Made by a program: the position numbers and the translations under genes | Notes under the pieces: generated by a model | Databases searched by the model: none | Seen by the model: the letters and a program-made list of their open reading frames with translations, nothing else | What the model was told of the DNA's origin: nothing | Origin: Actinokineospora globicatena | GTDB taxonomy: Bacteria > Actinomycetota > Actinomycetes > Mycobacteriales > Pseudonocardiaceae | Length of the DNA stretch: 64,000 nucleotides | Direction of reading: 5' to 3' | NCBI RefSeq assembly: GCF_024171945.1 | Contig: NZ_JAMTCR010000002.1 | Location: 1,364,001-1,428,000, forward strand | Part shown: positions 33,720 to 42,925 of the stretch, piece by piece | How the letters are laid out: every line of letters begins with the position of its first letter | Numbering within the stretch: position 1 is the stretch's first letter

Positions 33720-34496
33720 TCAGTCGGGTGAGGAGCTGAGCAGCCCGGCGACGTCACCGGGTGCCTGCATCGAGCTCGCCGTCGCTACGCCTGTCGCGTA
33801 TGGCGGCACTACCCGTGCGCGATCGCCGAGGACGCCTAGGAGCGCCCTACCGTGTCCGCCGTTGTCGTACGTCGGTGACGCTGCCGAGCCCGGTGCCGCT
33901 GGGCACACAGGTGCGGCCGGAGCGGGGGGCAAAGGCGTCTTCCCCGACTCGGCCTGGGGTCCGTCAGCAGGAACCGGAGGCTTGGCGGGCGGTGCTGCCT
34001 GAGGTGGCGGCACCGCGTTGGGTCTATGAACAGCAGCAGCGCGCGACGACTTCGTGGCGTGCTTGTGCGACTTGGCGCTCTTACGAGCAGGTGCGACCTG
34101 TGGCTTCACAGGCGCGGTAGCCGCAGCTGGAGGAGGCGTTGGGACGGGAGGCGCAGGCACCTCTACCGCCGGAAGTGAGGGGACGATCGGGTTGGAGACC
34201 GTGCCAGTCAGGTCTGACGGCTTGGGCACGGCGTTGGCGATGACACCCGTGCTGCTGGCCATGCTCAGCGGGCGAGGCCTGGTCGAGGAACTGGCCACTG
34301 CCCCGGTGTAGGTAGTCCCACCTTCAGCCGAGAGCGGGTAGAACTCGACACCCGTGTCAGCGGCGGCGGTACCCGCCAGGAGCGCGGTCATCACCCACGC
34401 GGCCATCATCAGCCCACCGGTGATGGCGAGCCGGAGCAGCAGCCGAGGCCCGCCGAGCGATCGCGCCACGTGCATCACCGCCATCCCGGTTCCCAT
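33720..34496 (-). CDS. Exported Pro/Ala-rich protein of unknown function
   Basis: A 258-aa protein from the ATG 34496. Residues about 10-47 form a signal peptide or membrane anchor (LLLRLAITGGLMMAAWVMTALLAG trimmed; cleavage likely at TAAAD). The mature part is disordered: Pro/Ala/Val-rich, with a basic patch KSAKSHKHATKSSR and one cysteine. No domain was recognised. The frame stays open to a GTG at 34634, which would add a 46-residue cytoplasmic tail. It is divergent from the S8 protease gene. An envelope-linked role is only a guess. Confidence 0.6.
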   Translation of the reverse strand: MGTGMAVMHVARSLGGPRLLLRLAITGGLMMAAWVMTALLAGTAAADTGVEFYPLSAEGGTTYTGAVASSSTRPRPLSMASSTGVIANAVPKPSDLTGTVSNPIVPSLPAVEVPAPPVPTPPPAAATAPVKPQVAPARKSAKSHKHATKSSRAAAVHRPNAVPPPQAAPPAKPPVPADGPQAESGKTPLPPAPAAPVCPAAPGSAASPTYDNGGHGRALLGVLGDRARVVPPYATGVATASSMQAPGDVAGLLSSSPD

Positions 34497-34639
34497 CGTC
34501 GATCCGTCACCGACCGGTGTGACCAGGCCACTATCCAGTACCGGGTCGTCCTTCTGCACCCTAACCGCGTGTGTTCCACCCGGAAAGACGGTGCGCGACG
34601 CCAGGTGTGCCGAACCCACGGCAGGATTGATCACCGACG

Positions 34640-35815
34640 GTGGATTCCACCGGACCGGGTGAACGTGGTGCTTCTTCCGAGCGAGTGCGCGATTGCGACG
34701 TCACGGTGTCCGTTGTGCACACCGACCGCGGCGCGCGGGCACTGTCCCGTCTGGCCGAACGCGAACACGATTTGGTCTTGCACGATCCGGATGGTCCCGG
34801 CGAATGCTTGCTCCGTAGGGGGCAACTCGTGGTGCCGCGCGCGTCCTTGTCCGCCGCCGTCCGCGCGCTCGACCGCTGGATCGAGTCCGTTGACCCCGCC
34901 GAGCACGCAGTCGTCCGGCTGCGCGCGGGCGTCGACTGCGTCCAAGTGGCGGCAGACATGGCTGATCGCGTTCCGGTGTCGGTCAACCACGTCCACACCG
35001 TCCTGACAGGAGCACCGGTCCTGCACGGAACGGGAGCTGATGCGATTCCGGTAGACCTACCGGCGGAACCCCCACGACAGGCGTGGGCGAAACAGGCGAC
35101 TGTGCTCGTCCTGGATAGCGGTATCGACCCACATCCGTGGTTCGTGGGACGTAGCTGGTTCGGCCAATGGGGTCTAGAGGTCATCGACGGAGATGGGGAC
35201 GGCGTCGCTGATCGGCAAGCCGGTCACGGCACATTCGTCGCGGGCGTCCTTCTGCGACATGCGCCGGGTGTGACCATTCGTCAGTACCCGGTCCTGTCCT
35301 CGTTTGGCCTAACGGACGACCGGACGGTGGCGACCACTCTGCGCAGAGCGCGCTACCTGGCGGCGGCTAAGAGAGAGCGGCTTGATGTGCTGCTGATCAG
35401 CGCTGGATGCCACACAGCCGATGACCGTTGCCCTCCCGTGCTGGCCGAAGAACTCGCGTTCTGGCCAACGGTCGTGGCCGCTGCGGGCAACTCCAGCACG
35501 ACGAGGCCGTTCTGGCCCGCCGCGTTGCCGTCAGTGACCGCGGTAGCCGCGACGGGACCGGATGGCGGCCTGGCGCCGTTCTCCAACTGCGGTGAGTGGG
35601 TTGACCGCACCGCGCCCGGTGTCGACGTCGTCAGTGCCCACGTGCGGCTCGTGGACGGGGAGCGGGTCTACGGGGCGGCGAAGTGGAGCGGGACGTCGTT
35701 CGCCGCGCCGCAGGTCGCCGCAGACCTGGCGCGGTCAGCGGCCGATCACCACGAACCCCAACCCGGGGTGTCCGGCCTGGGCACCCGCGAGCGCGGCCCC
35801 GGCATCAGCGCCTAG
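34640..35815 (+). CDS. Subtilisin-like serine protease (S8) without signal peptide
   Basis: A 391-aa protein with an N-terminal domain of about 145 residues of unknown fold (VVHTDRGARALSRLAEREHD) followed by an S8 domain. The triad is complete: Asp159 in VLVLDSGID, His196 in GHGTFVAG, Ser353 in SGTSFAAP, with oxyanion Asn284 in AAGNS. No signal peptide or membrane segment is seen, so it probably acts in the cytosol. Start GTG 34640 is uncertain; later GTGs exist. Its last 81 bp overlap, tail to tail, the end of the CHAT protease gene. Pairing with a CHAT protease and sigma factor suggests a regulated proteolytic cascade. Confidence 0.82.
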   Translation: MDSTGPGERGASSERVRDCDVTVSVVHTDRGARALSRLAEREHDLVLHDPDGPGECLLRRGQLVVPRASLSAAVRALDRWIESVDPAEHAVVRLRAGVDCVQVAADMADRVPVSVNHVHTVLTGAPVLHGTGADAIPVDLPAEPPRQAWAKQATVLVLDSGIDPHPWFVGRSWFGQWGLEVIDGDGDGVADRQAGHGTFVAGVLLRHAPGVTIRQYPVLSSFGLTDDRTVATTLRRARYLAAAKRERLDVLLISAGCHTADDRCPPVLAEELAFWPTVVAAAGNSSTTRPFWPAALPSVTAVAATGPDGGLAPFSNCGEWVDRTAPGVDVVSAHVRLVDGERVYGAAKWSGTSFAAPQVAADLARSAADHHEPQPGVSGLGTRERGPGISA

Positions 35816-37729
35816 CGCCAACCGCGCGTGCAGGTCGATGACCAGATCGGAGACCCGTTCGTCGGCCACCGGCAGAGTGCTGGCGATGACTGACCGCGTG
35901 CCGTGGTCGAGGAACACCTGCGGTAGGTCTAGCGCTGACTCGCAGGCCGATAGGACCACCCGCGCGGGTGGGCGGTCCAGTCTGGCGACGTGATGGCCGA
36001 ACAACGGCCCGTCCGCGAGTTCTAGGGCCGAGAACAGCGGCGCGCCTGGTCTGTGGACGCAATGCGCGGCGATGTGGGCGGTGCCCGCCCCAGCCAACGC
36101 GGCGAGTACGGCGTCAACGGTGGCCTCTTCGCCGGTGAGGAGGACGCCGCCGTGCGCTCGGTGCAGCGCTCTAGCCTCGTCCTCCGCATGTTCGAGTCTC
36201 GGGCCTGCGACCCAGACGTGCCCCGCCGGGATGGCCCCCTCGGCGGCTAGCCAGTGAGCGGCAGATGGCGCTGTCGTGACCGGAATAGTGCTCAACGAAG
36301 GTAGAGCTGACCAGGGGGTTTGGTGCAGATGCCTTGTGAGGATCACCAGTGGCCGGGGCGGCAGATCGATCTTCGAGAAGAGTTGCCCGTCCAAGTCCCG
36401 GAGGGCATGGCTAGCGGCGTCATGACCTCGGCCCGTCGTGGCCACGAGCGTCATTGCGGCCCGGACGGCGGCTAGGTCTATCCGACCGAGGTCGTGTACC
36501 GCGAACCGGCGGTCGACGATGGCAACGGCCGATGTGTGTCCGTTGTGGATGTAGAAGTTCAGCAGCGAGGCGCCGCCTAGTGCCTCCACTACCTCGGCAG
36601 GTGTTGGTACTCGACCAGTGCCATCACTCGCCGCGCGTTCGCGCTCGACCCATGCGAACACGGCTCGTGGGCTGGTAGCGGCCTCGCGACCTGTCCTCGC
36701 CAGTTCTACCGACCGGGGATCGGACTTCAGCCCTGCTCTGCATGCAGCCAGTGCGGCGCCTCTTGTCGTCGCCAAGCGTGCTTGCGCCAGCCAGCCCAGC
36801 GAGCGAAGCAGGTGATTTGGTGAGAACCGCTCGGTGGCCACCAGTTCCGGTTTGCCCGCCGCCAACCGCAGACGAACTGCGACCACGGGTTCGCAAGCCT
36901 CGGCGATATCGGCGATGTCGACCTCTTCGCCGGCTGAGATCCGCGCGTGCGCGTCAAGCGCTCTCGCTTCCGGCAGGTCAACCCGGCTGGCCGCGCTTCG
37001 AGCGGCGACGAGGTCTCCCGCTCGTAGGCAGTACCAGCCGTAGGTGAGCATTGCGTCGGCGTAGGCCGGTCCGCGTCCAGCTGCACCTAGCAACCTGCCT
37101 GCTCGCGTTAGAGCTACCCCCGCCTCTTGCAGTAGACCGCCGTCCAGCAAGGCCTTGGCTCGATCGACGAGCACCTCAGGGCGACGGGTTTCGTCTATAG
37201 CTGCCGTGTCGTAGAGCTCCAACGCCCGTGGTAGGTCACCCGCCTCAGCCGCGACAAACCCCTGGTTGTGCTTACACGTCGCCGCCCGCTCAAGCTCTCC
37301 GAGTCCTCTATAGATCTGGTAGGCACGCTCCAGCGCGTCATCGGCCTCGGTGAACCGCTGCAAGAACGCCGCTGAGACGCCCAGTCCGACTAGTGCGTTG
37401 GCCTGCCAGCGCAGATCCAACCGAGGGTCGGCTATCGCGAGTTCCAGCGCCGGTATCGCTGCCGCGTGTTCGCCGTCATGACACAAGAGGAGAGCGGCTA
37501 GACACCCCGCGCGTGGGTCCTGAACTTGGCTGACGAGGTGGGCGCTCGCTGCTGGATCGCCGAGCTGGTGGCGGACCCACGCCAGCGTAAGACGCGATTC
37601 ACTACGTTCGTCGTCAGTGCTTGCGGCGATAAGAGCAGCTTCGGCGACCCGACGCGCCTCTCGCGTCTTACCGTCCTCGTGCAGCGCTACTGCGGAGGTC
37701 TGTAGTGCCTTCCACGTCACCGCAGCCAT
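35735..37729 (-). CDS. TPR-CHAT protease (caspase-fold)
   Basis: A 664-aa protein. Residues about 1-330 form helical tetratricopeptide-like repeats (RVAEAALIAAS, LALVGLGVSAAFLQRFTEADDAL trimmed, YQIYRGLGELERAATC, AEAGDLPRALELYD). The C-terminal half is a CHAT domain with LLNFYIHNGHTSAVAIVD, probable catalytic His near residue 556 (IAAHCVHR) and Cys near 596 (VVLSACESA). CHAT proteases are relatives of caspases and separase, activated by partner binding. The ATG at 37729 overlaps the upstream 132-aa gene by 13 bp, so translation is coupled. Codon usage is less GC-biased than in neighbouring housekeeping genes. Substrates are unknown. Confidence 0.85.
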   Translation of the reverse strand: MAAVTWKALQTSAVALHEDGKTREARRVAEAALIAASTDDERSESRLTLAWVRHQLGDPAASAHLVSQVQDPRAGCLAALLLCHDGEHAAAIPALELAIADPRLDLRWQANALVGLGVSAAFLQRFTEADDALERAYQIYRGLGELERAATCKHNQGFVAAEAGDLPRALELYDTAAIDETRRPEVLVDRAKALLDGGLLQEAGVALTRAGRLLGAAGRGPAYADAMLTYGWYCLRAGDLVAARSAASRVDLPEARALDAHARISAGEEVDIADIAEACEPVVAVRLRLAAGKPELVATERFSPNHLLRSLGWLAQARLATTRGAALAACRAGLKSDPRSVELARTGREAATSPRAVFAWVERERAASDGTGRVPTPAEVVEALGGASLLNFYIHNGHTSAVAIVDRRFAVHDLGRIDLAAVRAAMTLVATTGRGHDAASHALRDLDGQLFSKIDLPPRPLVILTRHLHQTPWSALPSLSTIPVTTAPSAAHWLAAEGAIPAGHVWVAGPRLEHAEDEARALHRAHGGVLLTGEEATVDAVLAALAGAGTAHIAAHCVHRPGAPLFSALELADGPLFGHHVARLDRPPARVVLSACESALDLPQVFLDHGTRSVIASTLPVADERVSDLVIDLHARLALGADAGAALAGAQAGHPGLGFVVIGR

Positions 37730-38115
37730 GGCGACACAAGCGCTGCGGCGTGTGAGCGGTGCAAGACGAGCCGGACTCGGCCATCGGGCAGGTCGGCGGA
37801 GAAGGTGCCCACGGAGTCGGGGAGCAGCAGCGTTGCGCCATCGCGAGAGTGCAGCTCGATGTGCGAGACGCCCAGGTCGTGGTCGACCAAGCCGGTGAGC
37901 CGGGCACCCAGCTCCACCACGAGGCCGTCGCCCCGCCAGACTTCGCCATCGCCGCGCACCAGCACCCGGTCGGCGGTGAACAGTTCCAGCTCGTCCCAGT
38001 CGATCCCCAGCAGGGCGCCCGCGGCGACCGCGGCGTCGCGCACCCGCGCGGGCATGGGGTCCAAGTGGTCCAGCAGCGTGCGCAGCTCCGCCAGCAGGTC
38101 GTCGTCGCTGATCAT
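37717..38115 (-). CDS. 132-aa protein between sigma factor and CHAT protease
   Basis: The N-terminus (MISDDDLLAELRTLLDHLDP followed by PARVRDAAVAAGAL) resembles small proteins found between ECF sigma factors and CHAT proteins in many actinomycetes. The rest is beta-rich (VVELGARLTGLVDHDLGV, GTFSADLPDGRVRLVLHR), like a carboxypeptidase-regulatory domain. There is no membrane segment or cysteine. It overlaps the sigma gene by 4 bp (ATGA) and the CHAT gene by 13 bp. Position suggests it binds the sigma factor or is cleaved by the protease; both are hypotheses. Confidence 0.75.
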   Translation of the reverse strand: MISDDDLLAELRTLLDHLDPMPARVRDAAVAAGALLGIDWDELELFTADRVLVRGDGEVWRGDGLVVELGARLTGLVDHDLGVSHIELHSRDGATLLLPDSVGTFSADLPDGRVRLVLHRSHAAALVSPWLR

Positions 38116-38678
38116 CCGGTCGCCCCCTCGGGCATCCCGAAGACCGCCAACTTGCGGCGGAGGAGGTCAAGGCACCTGGCCCTGGTTGTGCTGACGCTCG
38201 CGTTGGCAACACCGACGGCCTTGGCCAACTGCGCGTAGTTCAGTTCTGGCGCGAACGCCATTAGACCCAACAGGCTCCGGCAGCGTTGACTGAGTTGTTC
38301 GAATGCTCGCCACAAGAGGTCGTCGCGGTCGGATCGCAATACCGCGGCCTCTGGGCTGTAGTCGTCTCGTTGGACAATCCACTCGACTTGGTCGGTACTA
38401 ACCTCCCGGCTACGCGCCCCTATGACGCGTAGGCATTCGCGGCGGGCGGTTGTCGCCAACCAGGCGCCGAGCCGTTCCGGCGTACGGATGGTCCCCGCCT
38501 TCTCGGCGAGGGTGATCCACGTGTTCTGGCTGACGTCCGCGGCGTCGGCGAGGCTCAGCCGGTGGGCCCGGGCGATCTGCCACACCAGCGGGGCGTACCG
38601 GCCGACGAGTTCCCGCCAGGCCGCTTGCCCACCGCCGAGCGCGTCGTGCAGCAAGTCTGTAGTGGACAGTGTGTCCAT
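38112..38678 (-). CDS. ECF sigma factor heading the CHAT operon
   Basis: A 188-aa sigma-70 family protein. Region 2: VWQIARAHRLSLADAADVSQ and NTWITLAEKAG; region 4: LLGLMAFAPELNYAQLAKAV followed by VANASVSTTRARCLDLLRRK as the -35 reading helix-turn-helix. It has no C-terminal sensor extension. The next two genes overlap it in series, so sigma factor, 132-aa protein and TPR-CHAT protease are made together. It probably transcribes its own operon and an unknown regulon. The 37-bp palindrome at 38769-38805 lies about 90 bp upstream. Confidence 0.88.
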   Translation of the reverse strand: MDTLSTTDLLHDALGGGQAAWRELVGRYAPLVWQIARAHRLSLADAADVSQNTWITLAEKAGTIRTPERLGAWLATTARRECLRVIGARSREVSTDQVEWIVQRDDYSPEAAVLRSDRDDLLWRAFEQLSQRCRSLLGLMAFAPELNYAQLAKAVGVANASVSTTRARCLDLLRRKLAVFGMPEGATG

Positions 38679-38768
38679 GCTGGTCTCCCGCCTGAAGTGA
38701 TCCGTTCGCCGCTTCAGACGGGGGGTCGCTCGCCGCCGCTCCCGTTGACCCTCAAAGGTGTGAAACGC

Positions 38769-38805
38769 ACTGGTAGCGCTAACTGTGACAGTTAGTGCTA
38801 CCAGT
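38769..38805. promoter_or_regulatory. 37-bp near-perfect palindrome upstream of the sigma-CHAT operon
   Basis: Two 18-base arms, 38769-38786 and 38788-38805, are complementary except for one G:T position, around a single central G. The sequence is clearly A/T-richer than its surroundings. It may be an operator for the sigma operon or a terminator for the aminotransferase gene, whose stop is 117 bp away on the same strand. Confidence 0.6.
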
Positions 38806-38921
38806 TCTTATGTCCGAGGCTGTGGATTATCCGGCCGCCAGACGCCACCCCATTGAGTGATGACATCCCGCTCGTCCCATGGCTTCCTGGAAACAGCGGC
38901 AGAAAGGAAGGTGATGTCCGA

Positions 38922-40088
<1,167 letters not shown>

Positions 40089-40117
40089 GGTGGCCAATCC
40101 TCACGGAGAATGGGGGG

Positions 40118-41386
40118 GTGGAGCAACTGGCACCGGTCCCCGGCGAGGTGGAGAAGCGGCTCGCGCTGCGTCGGATGAAGCTCGTCGCCCTCGCCTTCCT
40201 CGGCGCGGCGACGGTCATCTTCCTGGTCGCGACGTTCTGGCAGGCGGCAGGCGCGCCCGGCTGGGTGGGCTACCTGAAGGCAGCGGCGGAGGCCGGGATG
40301 GTGGGCGCCCTCGCGGACTGGTTCGCGGTGACCGCGCTGTTCCGCAGGCCGCTGGGCCTGCCGATCCCGCACACCGCGATCATCCCGACCCGCAAGGACG
40401 CGCTCGGCGACAGCCTCGGTGAGTTCGTCGGCACGAACTTCCTGTCCGAACAGGTCGTGCGCGAGCGGTTGCGCAGGGTGGGGGTGGCCGCCCGGTTCGG
40501 CGAGTGGCTCGCCAAGCCGGACAACGCCGATCGGATCACCTCGGAACTGGCGACGGTGATGCGCGGGGCGGTCACCGTGCTGCGGGACGAGGACGTCCAG
40601 GCGGTCCTCGAGCAGGCCGTCGTGTCCCGCATCGTGGGCGTGCCGTGGGGGCCGCCGCTGGGCAAGCTGCTCGAAGGTGCCTTCGCCGACGGGTCGCACC
40701 ACAAGTTGGTCGACCTGATGTGCGACCGCGCCTACGACTGGGTCAAGGACAACCACGACCAGGTCATGAACGTGGTGTCCGACCGGGCGCCGTCCTGGTC
40801 GCCGAAGTTCTTCGACTCGCTGGTCGCCGACAAGGTCTACGGCGAGGTGTTGAACTTCGCCTGGGCGGTGAAGACCGACGTCAACCACCCGATGCGGCTC
40901 TCGCTGGACACCTTCCTGCGCGAGTTCGCCGGCGACCTGCAGCACGACCCCAAGGCGATGGCCCGCGCGGAGACGGTCAAGCACCAGGTGCTCGACCACC
41001 CGCAGGTGCAGAACCTCATCGGCTCCACCTGGTCCACCGCCAAGAAGATGCTGCTCGACGCCGCCGAGGACCCGTCGAGCGAACTGCGCACCCGGGTCCG
41101 CTCCGGTCTGGTCTCCCTGGGCACCAAGCTGGCCACCGACGACGCCCTGCGCACCAAGGCCGACACCTGGCTCGAAGGTGCCGCCGCCTACATCGTCCTC
41201 AACTACCGCGACGAGATCACCACCCTGATCACCGACACCGTCGAGCGCTGGGACGCCGACGAGACCGCCCGCAAGGTCGAACTCCAGGTCGGCCGCGACC
41301 TGCAGTTCATCCGCATCAACGGCACCGTCGTCGGCGCGCTGGCAGGCCTGCTCATCTACGCCGTCGCCCAGCTCATCGGCGGCTGA
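40118..41386 (+). CDS. DUF445 membrane protein
   Basis: A 422-aa DUF445 protein. A membrane helix near residues 22-42 (LVALAFLGAATVIFLVATFW) is followed by the signature AAAEAGMVGALADWFAVTALFRRPLG and IPHTAIIPTRKDALG, a long charged helical region, and a C-terminal helix (INGTVVGALAGLLIYAVAQL). The family is widespread in bacteria, with unknown function; its two-anchor coiled-coil shape suggests an envelope structural role. The GTG start follows GGAGAATGGGG. It stands alone on its strand, divergent from the aminotransferase. Confidence 0.93.
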   Translation: MEQLAPVPGEVEKRLALRRMKLVALAFLGAATVIFLVATFWQAAGAPGWVGYLKAAAEAGMVGALADWFAVTALFRRPLGLPIPHTAIIPTRKDALGDSLGEFVGTNFLSEQVVRERLRRVGVAARFGEWLAKPDNADRITSELATVMRGAVTVLRDEDVQAVLEQAVVSRIVGVPWGPPLGKLLEGAFADGSHHKLVDLMCDRAYDWVKDNHDQVMNVVSDRAPSWSPKFFDSLVADKVYGEVLNFAWAVKTDVNHPMRLSLDTFLREFAGDLQHDPKAMARAETVKHQVLDHPQVQNLIGSTWSTAKKMLLDAAEDPSSELRTRVRSGLVSLGTKLATDDALRTKADTWLEGAAAYIVLNYRDEITTLITDTVERWDADETARKVELQVGRDLQFIRINGTVVGALAGLLIYAVAQLIGG

Positions 41387-41421
41387 TCCACGGCCGCGCC
41401 ACCCCGGCCCACCGAGGTGGG

Positions 41422-41895
41422 TCAGGGGAGTTTGGCGCGTTCGCGCCAGGTGCGGGCCTTCTCCCGGTTGCCGCAGACGCGCATCGAGCACCAGGTGCGG
41501 GAGCGGTTGCGGGAGCGGTCGAAGAACGCCCAGCGGCAGTCGCCTGCCGGGCAGATCTTGATCCGGTTCCACTCGCCCAGCACGGCCAAGCGGGTGGCGG
41601 CGGCCAGGACCGCGCTGGTGGCCGTGGTGGCGACCAAGGTGGGGATCCCGGCGACCAGTTCGACCTGGACGGTGGCCGGGGGCGGTGGTGGGGCGGCCCG
41701 GCCACCGATCACGGCACGCAGGCCGTCCCGGGTGGCGCGGGTGTGCGGGTCGTCGGCGAGGGCGTGGTCGGTGAGCCACCCGCGCCAGCCGACGGGGTCG
41801 TCCAGCACATCGGTGTGCAGCTCGAAGTCGACGGTGTTCAGGAAGTCGAGGAGCAGCGCGACATCCCTGGCGCTGCTGTCCTCAGCACTACTCAC
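41422..41895 (-). CDS. CGNR zinc-finger regulator with ABATE domain
   Basis: A 157-aa protein. The N-terminal part (LLLDFLNTVDFELH, DDPVGWRGWLTDHAL) is the ABATE/stress-response domain; the C-terminal part is the CGNR zinc finger with CPAGDCRWAFFDRSRNRSR and CSMRVCGNREKA, i.e. two C-x4-C pairs. Family members are probable DNA- or RNA-binding regulators in actinobacteria. The GTG at 41895 was chosen as the first start in the conserved part; the frame upstream has no start close to the domain. Targets are unknown. Confidence 0.88.
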   Translation of the reverse strand: MSSAEDSSARDVALLLDFLNTVDFELHTDVLDDPVGWRGWLTDHALADDPHTRATRDGLRAVIGGRAAPPPPPATVQVELVAGIPTLVATTATSAVLAAATRLAVLGEWNRIKICPAGDCRWAFFDRSRNRSRTWCSMRVCGNREKARTWRERAKLP

Positions 41896-41984
41896 GACAC
41901 CACTGTAAGCCGAATACCGGTTGCTTCGAGTTTGGCTAACTCGCATACTCCGTTCGCTGGTTACGCCACCCGTGGGAGGACACC

Positions 41985-42353
41985 ATGACCGCCGCTGTGC
42001 CCAGGTTCTTCGCTGTCGTGCTCGACTGCCCTGATCCGATCGCGCTGTCCGGCTTCTACGCCGACCTGCTGGGCTGGGCCCGCGACGCCGAACCCGCCGA
42101 AGACGGCTCGTGGGCCACCATCGAGGGCGACGGCACCCGGCTCGACTTCCAGAAGATCGACGGGTACCAGCCGCCCACCTGGCCGCACCCCGAACGCCAG
42201 CAGATGCTGCACCTGGACCTGCAGGTCGACGACCTCCAGGCGGGACACGACCGGGCGGTCGACCTGGGCGCCACACCACTGGAGCGGTCGAGCACCTCGT
42301 TCTGGGTCTACGCCGACCCCGCCGGGCACCCGTTCTGCCTGGTCCGGAGCTAG
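41985..42353 (+). CDS. VOC-family glyoxalase-like protein
   Basis: A 122-aa protein with the actinobacterial glyoxalase-like pattern: FFAVVLDCPDPIALSGFYAD, LDFQKIDGYQPPTWPHPERQ, MLHLDLQVDDLQAGHDRAV and DPAGHPFCLV at the end. It lacks any partner domain. Such proteins are often annotated as bleomycin-resistance-like, but here no resistance function can be claimed. GGGAGG lies about 7 bp before the ATG. It is just upstream of the PadR/ABC operon on the same strand. Confidence 0.88.
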   Translation: MTAAVPRFFAVVLDCPDPIALSGFYADLLGWARDAEPAEDGSWATIEGDGTRLDFQKIDGYQPPTWPHPERQQMLHLDLQVDDLQAGHDRAVDLGATPLERSSTSFWVYADPAGHPFCLVRS

Positions 42354-42365
42354 ACCGCACGCTAT

Positions 42366-42394
42366 TCGTTGAGTGTATACACGTGCTGTAGAGT
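42366..42394 (+). promoter_or_regulatory. Leaderless promoter with palindrome upstream of PadR
   Basis: The 10-bp palindrome GTGTATACAC at 42373-42382 lies between a weak -35 (TCGTTG, 42366-42371) and TAGAGT at 42389-42394, which is 6 bp before the PadR ATG. PadR proteins usually bind such A/T-containing palindromes at their own promoter. Confidence 0.6.
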
Positions 42395-42400
42395 GACGGC

Positions 42401-42925
42401 ATGTCAATCGGACACGCGTTACTCGGCCTGCTGGAGACCGGCCCCCGGCACGGGTACGACCTGAAGCGCGTCTACGACGAGCGCTTCGGGCACGACCGTC
42501 CGCTGGCCTACGGCCAGGTCTACTCGACGCTGTCGCGGTTGCTGCGCAACGGACTGGTCGAGGAGAGCGGGGTTGAGGCAGGTGGGGGACCTGAACGCAA
42601 GCGGTACGCGATCACCAACGCCGGGGTCACCGACGTCTCGGAGTGGCTCGTGACCCCGGAGAGCCCGCAGATCTACCTGCAGAGCGCGCTCTACACCAAG
42701 GTCGTGCTCGCGCTGATGTCCGGCCGCGACGCCGAGGAGGTGCTCGACACGCAGCGGTCGGCGCACCTCACCGCCATGCGGGAGCTGACCGCCCGCAAGC
42801 GGGCAGGCGACCTGACCGACCAGTTGATCTGCGACCACGCGCTGTTCCACCTCGAGGCCGACCTGCGGTGGCTGGAACTGACCGCGGCGCGGCTGTCCGA
42901 CCTGGCCAGGCAGGTGGCCGGATGA
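42401..42925 (+). CDS. PadR-family transcriptional regulator
   Basis: A 174-aa regulator. The N-terminal winged helix begins IGHALLGLLETGPRHGYDLKR and includes QVYSTLSRLLRNGLVEE, the usual PadR block; the C-terminal part is a helical dimerisation region (MSGRDAEEVLDTQRSAHLTA). It overlaps the following ABC ATPase gene by 4 bp and so probably represses an exporter until a toxic compound binds. There is no ribosome-binding site before the ATG. The inducer is unknown. Confidence 0.92.
   Translation: MSIGHALLGLLETGPRHGYDLKRVYDERFGHDRPLAYGQVYSTLSRLLRNGLVEESGVEAGGGPERKRYAITNAGVTDVSEWLVTPESPQIYLQSALYTKVVLALMSGRDAEEVLDTQRSAHLTAMRELTARKRAGDLTDQLICDHALFHLEADLRWLELTAARLSDLARQVAG

Noticed and set aside
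33720-34634. Bacterial gasdermin or pore-forming effector next to the proteases
   Set aside because: The protein has a signal peptide and a disordered Pro/Ala-rich body, not the gasdermin beta-sheet pattern.
33720-38805. Type III-E CRISPR (Craspase) locus
   Set aside because: No gRAMP/Cas7-11-like gene and no repeat-spacer array occur in the window; only the TPR-CHAT and sigma features are shared.
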